Source: Flavobacteriales bacterium (GTDB taxonomy: Bacteria > Bacteroidota > Bacteroidia > NS11-12g > UBA9320). Taken from it: DNA of 64,000 nucleotides. Each line of letters opens with the position of its first letter. The stretch's first letter is position 1. Below are positions 23,605-31,629 of this stretch, piece after piece. A program made the position numbers and the translations under genes. The stretch lies in NCBI GenBank assembly GCA_020635355.1, contig JACJZW010000002.1, forward strand, positions 248,001 to 312,000, read 5' to 3'. Under the pieces are notes generated by a model. That model saw only the letters and a program-made list of their open reading frames with translations. It was not told where the DNA came from and ran no database searches.

Positions 23605-23710
23605 TTAACCAAGCGAAGCGCAATGGTTAATTCAAAGATCAAAACTCAAAGACCAAAGGCTCAGTTCAAAGAGTAAAACTCAGAACTCTGATCTCCGATC
23701 TAATATCGTC
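23605..23710. repeat. Low-complexity intergenic repeat region, copy C, with REP-like palindrome
   Basis: The palindrome TTAACCA-n12-TGGTTAA (23605-23630) has AGCGAAGCG in its loop. After it come the same words as in copies A and B (AAAGATCAAAACTCAAAGACCAAAG, CAGAACTCTGATCTCCGATCT). No coding potential. Confidence 0.7.
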
Positions 23711-23751
23711 TATCATCTGAATCAATTCGTAAAAACCAATTTTCAGCCATC

Positions 23752-23782
23752 AAAAAAGCCGTCCGGGTAATCCGGACGGCTT
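23752..23782 (-). terminator. Intrinsic terminator of the susC-susD operon
   Basis: A perfect 11-bp stem (AAGCCGTCCGG / CCGGACGGCTT) with a 5-nt loop is followed on the minus strand by T residues. It lies 25 nt after the susD stop. Confidence 0.92.
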
Positions 23783-23806
23783 CTGAAAAGTATGTGTAAT
23801 CAGTCG

Positions 23807-25168
23807 TTAATTATCCCACCAGACTTTTTGACTTAAGTCATGAACCACCACCGCATTGGTGTTGTACAACCGTTCTTCCAACGGAGTTGGATAACGAACC
23901 GGGATGGTTGTAATCACGCCCTGAGGATTGGGTGTTCGTACCGGAATATCTCCTTTACGCCATTCATTGTACGCCTCAATCTGACCAAACAGTGCCACAT
24001 GTTTCTGCGCATAAATTTTGTCAAGGTTGATGCTTCCGGCGGTTTCACTCGCCACATTCGCCACAAAGGCGGAATCATTAGCGCCCGTAACCGCCATTAA
24101 GGATGCCTTAACAGCATCGTTGAAGGCCTCGGCTGATTTGCCTTTGTCGTTCGCAAACTGTGCCTCCGCTTCGATGAATTTGGCTTCAACGTAGCTAATC
24201 AACGGGAACGATAAGCTTTGTAGGTACGAGCCAATTGGAGAAGCCGTGGCATCTCCACTGCCGATCACTGCACCGCGATATATGTCACCCGTATCTTTGG
24301 CAGCATAAAAGGACAGTCGGGGGTCGTTATTGGCTGTTAACTCATCCACAAAGGGCTTGCCCATTCTCAAATAGCCCGGACGTGCTGTCTCAAACGCAAA
24401 CCAGGTGTTGAGTTCGGTTCCTTTTGTTCCAAAGGCCGCCATCATATCGTCGTCCGAACTCGCGATGCCGTTTGCCAGGGCCGACAAAGCATCGGATGAG
24501 GCCGTAGACGACTTATGTGTTATACGCATGGCATATCGGGCTTTCAACGTATAGGCTGCTTTGATCCAGGCCGCTGCATCCCCTCCGTACACCAAATCAT
24601 CCGTAGATGGGGTGAGTGAATTGGCCGCTGCGTCCGTCTTTAGGTTGGTAATAGCGGCATCCAGATTGGATTGAATGTATTTGATCACATCCTCCTGAGT
24701 ATCGAAGGTTGGGTTCAAATCATCTGTTCCTTTGATGGCGTTGGTATTGGGAACATCACCCCAAAGATCCGTGGCCACACCCAGGAACATACATTCCAGC
24801 ACCTGACCAATTCCCCGGTAATGGGGATTACCATCACTGTAGTTATTGATCAAATCCCGACACGCTTCAAGCCCGTCTTTATAGATCACATCCCATTCAT
24901 TCTGGATGTCACCTTCATACAATCGGTATGAAGCGTGATCAATCATTTGTGCATCGGTACCCGCCAGTTGCTGGGTCCAAATGGAGGTGGTACGTGCCAA
25001 CTGTCCGTTGTAAGTGGCAAACAAAGCCACTTGTGCATTGGTGGTTAACAACGCCGCATTGACTTCACCCGGGTAGTTGGGTGATACATCGTAATCTTCA
25101 ACAAACTTGCTGCAACCGCTTAAAAATAAACCCGTTGCTAAAAGTCCTATTAGTGCTTTTGTTTTCAT
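23807..25168 (-). CDS. susD: SusD/RagB-family outer-membrane lipoprotein
   Basis: A 453-residue surface lipoprotein that forms the lid of a SusC-type nutrient transporter. The lipoprotein signal ends LSGC (Cys19). The helical scaffold includes YNGQLARTTSIWTQQLAGTDAQM, DLINNYSDGNPHYRG and FLGVATDLWGDVPNTNA, a variant of the DWGDVPY motif. The C-terminal segment YNEWRKGDIPVRTPNP and RYPTPLEERLYN is typical of SusD-like proteins. The gene follows susC by 18 nt and is closed by a strong terminator. No glycosidases or peptidases are attached, so the nutrient cannot be deduced. Confidence 0.93.
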   Translation of the reverse strand: MKTKALIGLLATGLFLSGCSKFVEDYDVSPNYPGEVNAALLTTNAQVALFATYNGQLARTTSIWTQQLAGTDAQMIDHASYRLYEGDIQNEWDVIYKDGLEACRDLINNYSDGNPHYRGIGQVLECMFLGVATDLWGDVPNTNAIKGTDDLNPTFDTQEDVIKYIQSNLDAAITNLKTDAAANSLTPSTDDLVYGGDAAAWIKAAYTLKARYAMRITHKSSTASSDALSALANGIASSDDDMMAAFGTKGTELNTWFAFETARPGYLRMGKPFVDELTANNDPRLSFYAAKDTGDIYRGAVIGSGDATASPIGSYLQSLSFPLISYVEAKFIEAEAQFANDKGKSAEAFNDAVKASLMAVTGANDSAFVANVASETAGSINLDKIYAQKHVALFGQIEAYNEWRKGDIPVRTPNPQGVITTIPVRYPTPLEERLYNTNAVVVHDLSQKVWWDN

Positions 25169-25186
25169 TTCTGTTTCCTCCTTTAA

Positions 25187-28100
25187 TTAAAATCCAACTT
25201 TTACACCGAAGATGTATGACTTGGTTCCAGGGTTATTGAAGTAGTCAAACCCGTTTACATTGGAACCTGAACCGGTCAAACTGGTTTCTGGGTCAATACC
25301 GGGATAATTGGTGCTTAACCATAGGTTTCTACCTGTTGCGTATACGTTGAGTGACCGGATAACGGGAACACTGCTTTTCAATTTGAAATCATAGCTGAGG
25401 GTTAACTCACGCAAACGCACCCATGATCCGTCATAAACCGACGATTCAGAAGCGCCAAAATCACCCAGGTAGTTCACATAGTACTGCCACTTGGAAATTT
25501 CGATGTTATTCGCCTGGCCAGTTGATTCACCATTGGCATCAGCCAGAACACCTTCTATGATCATTTTTTCATTTCGATCCTCGGTGATGGCCGTAGCTCC
25601 GTGACGAGTCAATCGAGCATACGTTCCAGCCCAGATGTCGCCTCCCTGGCGAATGTCCAAAAGGGCACTCAATCGGAATTGCTTGTACTTAAAGCTGTTT
25701 CGGATGTTCATCAACCAATCCGGGAATGGATTTCCAATGTTACCACGCTGACCATCAATGATGGGCAAGCCAGTATTTGGGTTGATGAGTAATTGTCCGT
25801 CGGCAGCTCGTTTCCACTGCGTTCCATACAGTGCTCCGTAAGGATCGCCAACAATGGCGTACGAACCAATGGATGAGAACGCTGTTTCGATATTGATTTC
25901 GTCCACACCCTCAGCCAATTTTAACACTTCGTTGGTGTTTTTGGTGAAGGTCAGATTGATGTCCCACGTAAAGTCTTTGGCTTTAACCGGGGTACCTCCC
26001 AGGGTGATTTCCCATCCTTTGTTCACCATCTCACCAGCATTTGTGTAGATATTGGTAAATCCGGTTGAAGCGGAGATAGGTTGGAGCATCAGGATGTCAA
26101 CCGATTTTTGGTTGTAGTAGGTGAGATCCAGATTTAATCGTCCGGTGAAGAATCGCAGGTCAAGTCCGAACTCCATTCCTTTTTGACGCTCAGGACGTAA
26201 ATCGGGATTACCAATGGCATCACTCAGGCTAAATCCATTCTGTCCAAGGTAGGGGTATCCCAAACCACCGGTAAAACCGTCGGTATAGCTTTGACGCTCA
26301 TAATACGTATGGGATGAGTAAGCCGGAGGTGAAATACCGGACTCGGCATAGCCCAATCGCAGTTTACCAAATGACAGATTTGGTATTTTAACCAGTTCGG
26401 TGAAGATGATCGAGGTGTTCACCGCCGGATAGAAGAAGTTGTTCTTGTTGGCACCGAAGGTTGATGACCATTCATTACGTCCGGATGCGTTTACATACAA
26501 CCAGTTCTTGTATTCAAGTCCACCATCAAAGAACAAGGCTGCCGTTCGGGTAATCTCTTCCGCATTGTTGGTGTACAACTCGGTGAAGTTGGACAAATTG
26601 TAGAAATCAGGAACATTCATAGATCTACCACGGGAGTAAATGTCCTTCGTGCTGGTATGCCACAGGTTGTTACCCAAGGTGATGTGTCCCTCCAGATCGG
26701 CATTGAATTTTTTCTTTAAGCCGATCAACAGGTCGCTATAAATCTGACTGAAGTTGCTGGTGTATTCTTCCATTTCTCCAACTGGTCCGGGATCCGGCTG
26801 CCAGGAGTGAATGCCAAATCGCTGCTGACGACGATTGGAATATACGTCGGCTCCGAGGCGATAGGTAATGTCCAGCCAGGGAAGAGGTGCATAGTTCATA
26901 CCCACGTTACCAATGACCCGATCGGTGTTCTCCAAATTCGTGTTGTGATTCACCGAATAGAACGGATTGTCATAGGCATAGAACGCATTGCGAGGATAAC
27001 CGGCTGATGTGAGGTATCCGGTTTCGCCCTTACCCATCAGGTCAAAGTCCCGTGGTGCCCGCATTAAAGCCAGCATTACCCCGGCGAGGTTACTTCCATT
27101 TTGAACCCGTGTACCACCTGACTTTACATAGTTCGCCGAACTATTCACTGTAAAGTTGTCGGAGATTTTTGATTCGGCCGACAAGCGCAACGACGTCCGA
27201 TTGTATTCACTGTTAGGAATCACACCGGATGTGTTGTTCCGTCCAATGGAGAATCGGAATGAATTGTTGTTGGAGCCACCGGTCATAGACAGGTTGTTGT
27301 TGGTTGAGATTCCGTTTTGGAAGAAGTTTCCAACGTTGTCAATGGCAGCTCCTGTAAGTTCAGGTCCCCAGCTGTAAGGTGTTCCCAAACTCACGTCATC
27401 GTCCGTGAACCAAACACCATCCGGGCCATAATCGGCTACGTCGGCATCTGTTCCGGGTCCACTGGCGGGAGATCCTCCACTGGCATACTTGTCTTGCAAT
27501 TCAATCATTTTGTTGACCTGCGAAATCTCAACGCTGGACGTGTACATCGCACGAAGTTTGCCGCCTTTGGCACCCTTCGTAGTGTAGATGATGGCACCGT
27601 TTCCGGCACGTGCACCGTAGAGTGCAGCGGCGGCTGGGCCTTTTAGAATGGTTACCGACTCAATGTCGTCCGGATTCAAATCCAGCGCCCGGTTACCTGA
27701 ATTCACGCCACCAAGACCGGCGTTAAACGGGTAATCACTCGCAAGCGATGAATTGATGTTTCCCTGAGAATTGTCGATGGGAACACCATCTACCACAATT
27801 AAGGGTTCATTGGTTCGGGTAAACGACGAATTACCCCGGATGAGGATTTTGGATGACGTACCCGGCGTACCACCGGATCCAACTACCTGGATACCGGCAG
27901 ATTTTGCCGCAAGCCCTTGAATCACATTCGCTTCTCCTGATGACGAGAGGGCATCACCACCTACATTTTCAGTGGAATAACCAAGCGACTTGACCTCTTT
28001 TTTAATGGCAAGGGCCGTTACTACTACCATGTCAAGACCCATGACATCCTCCTCCATACCGAGGTTAATGGTGTTGGATGTACCAATGGGCAAATCAACG

Positions 28101-28348
28101 GTCTTGTAACCCAAATACGAGAAGCGCAAGGTGGTGCTTCCTTCGGGGACGGTGATGTTGTAGGATCCGTCGGCGTTTGAGATCGTGCCGACATTGGTGC
28201 TCGGTACCTGAATGGTCACTCCAGGGAGTGGTTCTTTGTTTGTTCCGTCTGTAACCTTACCTGAAATTGCCCTGCTTTGGGCCAGTACCGATTGGCCAAA
28301 AACAAGGCATAGGCAAGTCAACAGTATACTGTACAACTTACTTTTCAT
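25187..28348 (-). CDS. susC: SusC/RagA-family TonB-linked outer-membrane transporter
   Basis: 1053 residues. Signal peptide to about residue 23 (FGQSVLA). A carboxypeptidase-like regulatory domain covers about 28-105 (AISGKVTDGTNKEPLPGVTIQV). The plug domain covers 110-230 with SusC-type signatures (KSLGYSTENVGGDAL; ILIRGNSSFTRTNEPLIVVDG). The TonB-dependent barrel runs to the C-terminal phenylalanine (GVKVGF). It imports a ligand captured by the SusD partner using TonB energy. It leads the two-gene operon. The sequence upstream (28349-28442) is the promoter region, with no perfect -7 consensus seen. Confidence 0.95.
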   Translation of the reverse strand: MKSKLYSILLTCLCLVFGQSVLAQSRAISGKVTDGTNKEPLPGVTIQVPSTNVGTISNADGSYNITVPEGSTTLRFSYLGYKTVDLPIGTSNTINLGMEEDVMGLDMVVVTALAIKKEVKSLGYSTENVGGDALSSSGEANVIQGLAAKSAGIQVVGSGGTPGTSSKILIRGNSSFTRTNEPLIVVDGVPIDNSQGNINSSLASDYPFNAGLGGVNSGNRALDLNPDDIESVTILKGPAAAALYGARAGNGAIIYTTKGAKGGKLRAMYTSSVEISQVNKMIELQDKYASGGSPASGPGTDADVADYGPDGVWFTDDDVSLGTPYSWGPELTGAAIDNVGNFFQNGISTNNNLSMTGGSNNNSFRFSIGRNNTSGVIPNSEYNRTSLRLSAESKISDNFTVNSSANYVKSGGTRVQNGSNLAGVMLALMRAPRDFDLMGKGETGYLTSAGYPRNAFYAYDNPFYSVNHNTNLENTDRVIGNVGMNYAPLPWLDITYRLGADVYSNRRQQRFGIHSWQPDPGPVGEMEEYTSNFSQIYSDLLIGLKKKFNADLEGHITLGNNLWHTSTKDIYSRGRSMNVPDFYNLSNFTELYTNNAEEITRTAALFFDGGLEYKNWLYVNASGRNEWSSTFGANKNNFFYPAVNTSIIFTELVKIPNLSFGKLRLGYAESGISPPAYSSHTYYERQSYTDGFTGGLGYPYLGQNGFSLSDAIGNPDLRPERQKGMEFGLDLRFFTGRLNLDLTYYNQKSVDILMLQPISASTGFTNIYTNAGEMVNKGWEITLGGTPVKAKDFTWDINLTFTKNTNEVLKLAEGVDEINIETAFSSIGSYAIVGDPYGALYGTQWKRAADGQLLINPNTGLPIIDGQRGNIGNPFPDWLMNIRNSFKYKQFRLSALLDIRQGGDIWAGTYARLTRHGATAITEDRNEKMIIEGVLADANGESTGQANNIEISKWQYYVNYLGDFGASESSVYDGSWVRLRELTLSYDFKLKSSVPVIRSLNVYATGRNLWLSTNYPGIDPETSLTGSGSNVNGFDYFNNPGTKSYIFGVKVGF

Positions 28349-28505
28349 ACGTTTTTACTTAGATGTGATTAGCAAGTTAGAAAAAAAAATCCGGCCTTTC
28401 CAAGTCTTGGTTACAATTCCTTAACATTCAGATAACATTTCTGTGGCATTCTTAGAGGGAGATCGGAGTGTTGAAATAACGTCTGTAGCCACCGTTCTGA
28501 ATGGG

Positions 28506-28513
28506 TATATTTG
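28506..28513 (+). promoter_or_regulatory. -7 box of the DUF4290-murA operon
   Basis: TATATTTG (TAnnTTTG) lies only 4 nt before the ATG at 28518. TCTG at 28482-28485 is in the -33 position. This predicts a leaderless or very short-leader mRNA and supports the start choice. Confidence 0.62.
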
Positions 28514-28517
28514 TCCC

Positions 28518-29159
28518 ATGGAACACGGCATGGTTTACAATACGCAGGAGGTACCTATGGTGCTTGGCGAATACGGTCGGATCATCCAGATGATGGTTGG
28601 TAGATTGATGGAAGTGGATGATCGGGAAAAGCGCACCAAGCTGGCTGAGGGGATTGTTCAGGTTATGATTAGTTTGAATCCTCAGGTGAAGGAGCTCGAT
28701 AACTACGAACAGAAGTTGTGGGACCATTTGCAAATCATTTCCGAATACGCGTTGGACATTGACAGTCCTTATCCTACACCGGTTCAGGAAGAGGTGAACC
28801 AAAAACCCAATCCCATTCCGTACAAGGACGAGTTGATCAAATTCCGCTTCTACGGCCGGAATCTTCAACACATGGTGGAACAAGCCAATGATTTGGAAGA
28901 TGGCGATGTGCGCCGGGCATTGATGAATTACATTGCCTCGTTTATGGTGAATTCATCACGGAACTGGAACGATGAGAACCTCGATAAAAACACGGTAATC
29001 CAGCACATGAAGATGTTGTCTAAGGGGCAGTTGAATCTTCAGGAAGACGATCTGGAGATTTACATCGAAAAAGGCGGTAACAGACCACGGAACAACAACA
29101 GTAACAACAACAACCGCAACAAGAATTTCAAGAAAAAGAAGCCAAGAAAAAATCGTTAA
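28518..29159 (+). CDS. DUF4290 domain protein
   Basis: 213 residues from the ATG at 28518. The GTG at 28443 would lie upstream of the promoter box and adds 25 unrelated residues. The conserved start MVYNTQEVPMVLGEYGRIIQMM and the helical core match DUF4290, a Bacteroidota protein of unknown function that regularly precedes murA. The C-terminal 30 residues are an Asn/Lys/Arg-rich basic tail that could bind nucleic acid. It ends 9 nt before murA, so the two are co-transcribed. Confidence 0.88.
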   Translation: MEHGMVYNTQEVPMVLGEYGRIIQMMVGRLMEVDDREKRTKLAEGIVQVMISLNPQVKELDNYEQKLWDHLQIISEYALDIDSPYPTPVQEEVNQKPNPIPYKDELIKFRFYGRNLQHMVEQANDLEDGDVRRALMNYIASFMVNSSRNWNDENLDKNTVIQHMKMLSKGQLNLQEDDLEIYIEKGGNRPRNNNSNNNNRNKNFKKKKPRKNR

Positions 29160-29168
29160 GCACGAATC

Positions 29169-30482
29169 ATGGGGACGTTTAAAATTGTAGGTGGCCATAC
29201 CCTCAAAGGAGAACTCACACCACAAGGCGCCAAAAACGAAGCGCTTCAAATCTTATCGGCAGTCCTGCTTTCAGATCAGGATATCACTGTCAACAATATT
29301 CCAAACATTCGGGATGTTCAGCGACTCATTGATTTGCTGGAAGGATTGGGTGTTTCCACCACTCATCTGGGCGAAGGATCCATCCGATTCAACGCTGCCA
29401 ACATCGATCTGGAATACCTCCACAGTCCGGAGTTTCGTAAAAAAGCCGGTTCAATACGCGGATCCGTCATGATCATTGGGCCACTGCTGGCGCGCTTTGG
29501 CAAAGGATATATTCCAAGTCCCGGTGGCGATAAAATTGGCCGCCGAAGGCTCGATACTCACTTCATTGGATTTGAAAAATTAGGTGCGGAATTCAAATTC
29601 CTTCGGGATGATAATTTTTATCAAATCGAAGCCGACCGATTAAAAGGAGCCTACATGCTTCTTCCCGAAGCATCCGTAACCGGAACGGCTAACGTAGTGA
29701 TGGCCGCTACCCTGGCCGAGGGAACCACGCAGATTTATAATGCCGCCTGCGAGCCTTACGTTCAGCAACTGTGCAAGATGTTGAACCGCATGGGAGCAAA
29801 GATCTCCGGTGTGGGATCCAACTTGATTACCATCGAGGGGGTAGACAAACTGGGCGGTTGTGAACACACCATGTTGCCGGATATGATTGAGGTGGGCAGC
29901 TTCATTGCGATGGCAGCTCTTACAGACTCGGATATCCGTTTGAAAAATGTGGGATTGGATGATCTCGGGGTCATCCCCGAAACCTTCCGTCGTCTTGGGG
30001 TGAACTTCCGAGCCGAAGGGGACGATCTTCACATTTTTGATAACCACGAATACGAAATTGAAAGCTTTATCGATGGATCGATGATGACCATTGCCGATGC
30101 TCCTTGGCCGGGCTTAACACCGGACCTTTTGAGTGTTATTCTCGTAATGTGTACGCAGGCTAAAGGCAATGTCTTGATTCATCAGAAGATGTTTGAGAGC
30201 CGACTGTTTTTCGTCGATAACCTGATCGACATGGGAGCGCAAATCATCCTGTGTGATCCGCATCGTGCAACGGTTATGGGACTGAATCGGCGTGTTCAGC
30301 TTCGCGGTATTCAAATGACTTCACCGGATATTCGGGCCGGGGTTTCGCTTTTGATTGCGGCCATGAGCGCCGATGGTGTGAGTCTCATTCACAACATCGA
30401 ACAAATAGACCGCGGATACCAAAACATCGAGCACCGGTTAAATGCTATTGGTGCAGAAATTATCCGGCTGGATAATCAGTAA
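29169..30482 (+). CDS. murA: UDP-N-acetylglucosamine 1-carboxyvinyltransferase
   Basis: 437 residues. It catalyses the first committed step of peptidoglycan synthesis, enolpyruvyl transfer from PEP to UDP-GlcNAc. The catalytic Lys22-Asn23 (GAKNEAL) and the EPT fold repeats are intact. In the mobile loop, where most MurA enzymes have Cys (PGGCAIG), this one reads PGGDKIGRRR with Asp121. A Cys-to-Asp change at this site keeps activity but removes the nucleophile alkylated by fosfomycin, as known from mycobacterial and chlamydial MurA. It lies in an operon with DUF4290 upstream and a TlpA-like gene 12 nt downstream. Confidence 0.96.
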   Translation: MGTFKIVGGHTLKGELTPQGAKNEALQILSAVLLSDQDITVNNIPNIRDVQRLIDLLEGLGVSTTHLGEGSIRFNAANIDLEYLHSPEFRKKAGSIRGSVMIIGPLLARFGKGYIPSPGGDKIGRRRLDTHFIGFEKLGAEFKFLRDDNFYQIEADRLKGAYMLLPEASVTGTANVVMAATLAEGTTQIYNAACEPYVQQLCKMLNRMGAKISGVGSNLITIEGVDKLGGCEHTMLPDMIEVGSFIAMAALTDSDIRLKNVGLDDLGVIPETFRRLGVNFRAEGDDLHIFDNHEYEIESFIDGSMMTIADAPWPGLTPDLLSVILVMCTQAKGNVLIHQKMFESRLFFVDNLIDMGAQIILCDPHRATVMGLNRRVQLRGIQMTSPDIRAGVSLLIAAMSADGVSLIHNIEQIDRGYQNIEHRLNAIGAEIIRLDNQ

Positions 30483-30494
30483 GATTTCGGGACG

Positions 30495-30992
30495 ATGAAT
30501 CGAATCGCCCTCGCCGTTCTTCTAGCAAGTTTGCTGCTGCCTCTTCGGGCTCAAACCCCTTTCACGGGAGATTCCTTGCCTATCATCACCTTGCCGGATG
30601 CGCAGAATATTGCCTGCCAGATCCCAGGTCAATCAGGTGTGGTGCTCGTCGAGATTTGGGCATCGTGGTGTCAGCCCTGCCGGCAACGAAACGTCGAGCT
30701 CAACCGAATCCTGCGTCAACTGGATACGGCACAAACTGATTTGTCCAAGTTAACCGTGGTAGGCGTTTCCCTGGATTCCAGTAAAACAATTTGGAAAAAA
30801 GCCATCATCAATGACCGGCTTCATTGGGATGTTCAGTTGATTGATACCGGAAGGCTGAATGGAGTCGTTTCCGATTCCTGGGGTGTCACCTACCTACCCT
30901 ATAACTTTTTAGTATTGGACGGTGTGATCCGAGCGCAATCACTTTCCGGAGAAGAACTGAAAAAACGACTGGAGGTATTACTCATTCGTTAA
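30495..30992 (+). CDS. TlpA-like periplasmic thioredoxin
   Basis: 165 residues. Signal peptide MNRIALAVLLASLLLPLRA. A thioredoxin fold of the TlpA/AhpC-TSA group has the active site WASWCQPC (Cys59, Cys62) and a cis-Pro loop near VTYLPYNFLVLDG. It is probably a periplasmic thiol-disulfide oxidoreductase that reduces or oxidises exported proteins or cytochrome partners. It is the last gene of the DUF4290-murA operon, 12 nt after murA. Confidence 0.88.
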   Translation: MNRIALAVLLASLLLPLRAQTPFTGDSLPIITLPDAQNIACQIPGQSGVVLVEIWASWCQPCRQRNVELNRILRQLDTAQTDLSKLTVVGVSLDSSKTIWKKAIINDRLHWDVQLIDTGRLNGVVSDSWGVTYLPYNFLVLDGVIRAQSLSGEELKKRLEVLLIR

Positions 30993-30993
30993 T

Positions 30994-31015
30994 GTCAATT
31001 TGGCACTTTTTTGAC
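30994..31015 (+). promoter_or_regulatory. Possible grpE-dnaJ promoter or operator
   Basis: GTCAA (30994-30998) and TTGAC (31011-31015) form an inverted repeat around TTTGGCAC. The TGGCAC-n4-TTGAC arrangement partly resembles a sigma-54 -24/-12 promoter, but the -12 GC is not matched. It lies 62 nt before the grpE ATG and could be the heat-shock control site. Low certainty. Confidence 0.3.
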
Positions 31016-31076
31016 CGGATTAATCTGAATTCCATGATGGCAATGCTTTTGCTGGTTGCCACGTGTCAACTGAAAT

Positions 31077-31628
31077 ATGAAAAAAGCTAAGAATAATCAG
31101 CCAGAAAACGAGGCAACAGAACTCCGTGATCAGGAGATGGAAGCCACGGCAGAAACCACCACAGGTGAAACGGCAGAGTCGTCCGGGACGGAAGACAAGG
31201 TGGCTGAACTGAATGACAAATATCTCCGGCTCTATTCGGAATTTGATAACTACCGCAGACGAACTGCTCGCGAGCGACTGGATTTGATGAAATCTGCAGC
31301 GGCTGATTTATTGTCGGAACTGCTTCCGGTAGCAGATGATTTCGATCGCACGGTATCATCCATTGAAACGTCTGAGAAAAAAGAGATTGACGCTTTGCTG
31401 GAAGGCGTGAAGCTGGTTCAGCATAAATTCATCAACACGCTTCAGAAGCAGGGGTTAACCGCTTTTGATGCTATGGAACAACCTTTTGATCCGGATGTGC
31501 ATGAAGCCATCACCAAAATTCCGGCACCCACACCGGAACTGAAGGGAAAGGTCGTTGACGTTATTGAAAAGGGTTACATGTTGAATGATCGCGTACTTCG
31601 CTACGCCAAAGTGGTTGTAGGAGAGTAA
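31077..31628 (+). CDS. grpE: Nucleotide exchange factor GrpE
   Basis: 183-residue co-chaperone that releases ADP from DnaK. An acidic Glu/Thr-rich N-terminal tail (1-45) leads into the long dimer helix (KVAELNDKYLRLYSEFDNYRRR). The C-terminal beta domain carries the signature FDPDVHEAITKIP...GKVVDVIEKGYMLNDRVLRYAKVVV. dnaJ starts one base after the stop, so the pair is an operon. dnaK is not in the window. Confidence 0.96.
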   Translation: MKKAKNNQPENEATELRDQEMEATAETTTGETAESSGTEDKVAELNDKYLRLYSEFDNYRRRTARERLDLMKSAAADLLSELLPVADDFDRTVSSIETSEKKEIDALLEGVKLVQHKFINTLQKQGLTAFDAMEQPFDPDVHEAITKIPAPTPELKGKVVDVIEKGYMLNDRVLRYAKVVVGE

Positions 31629-31629
31629 T

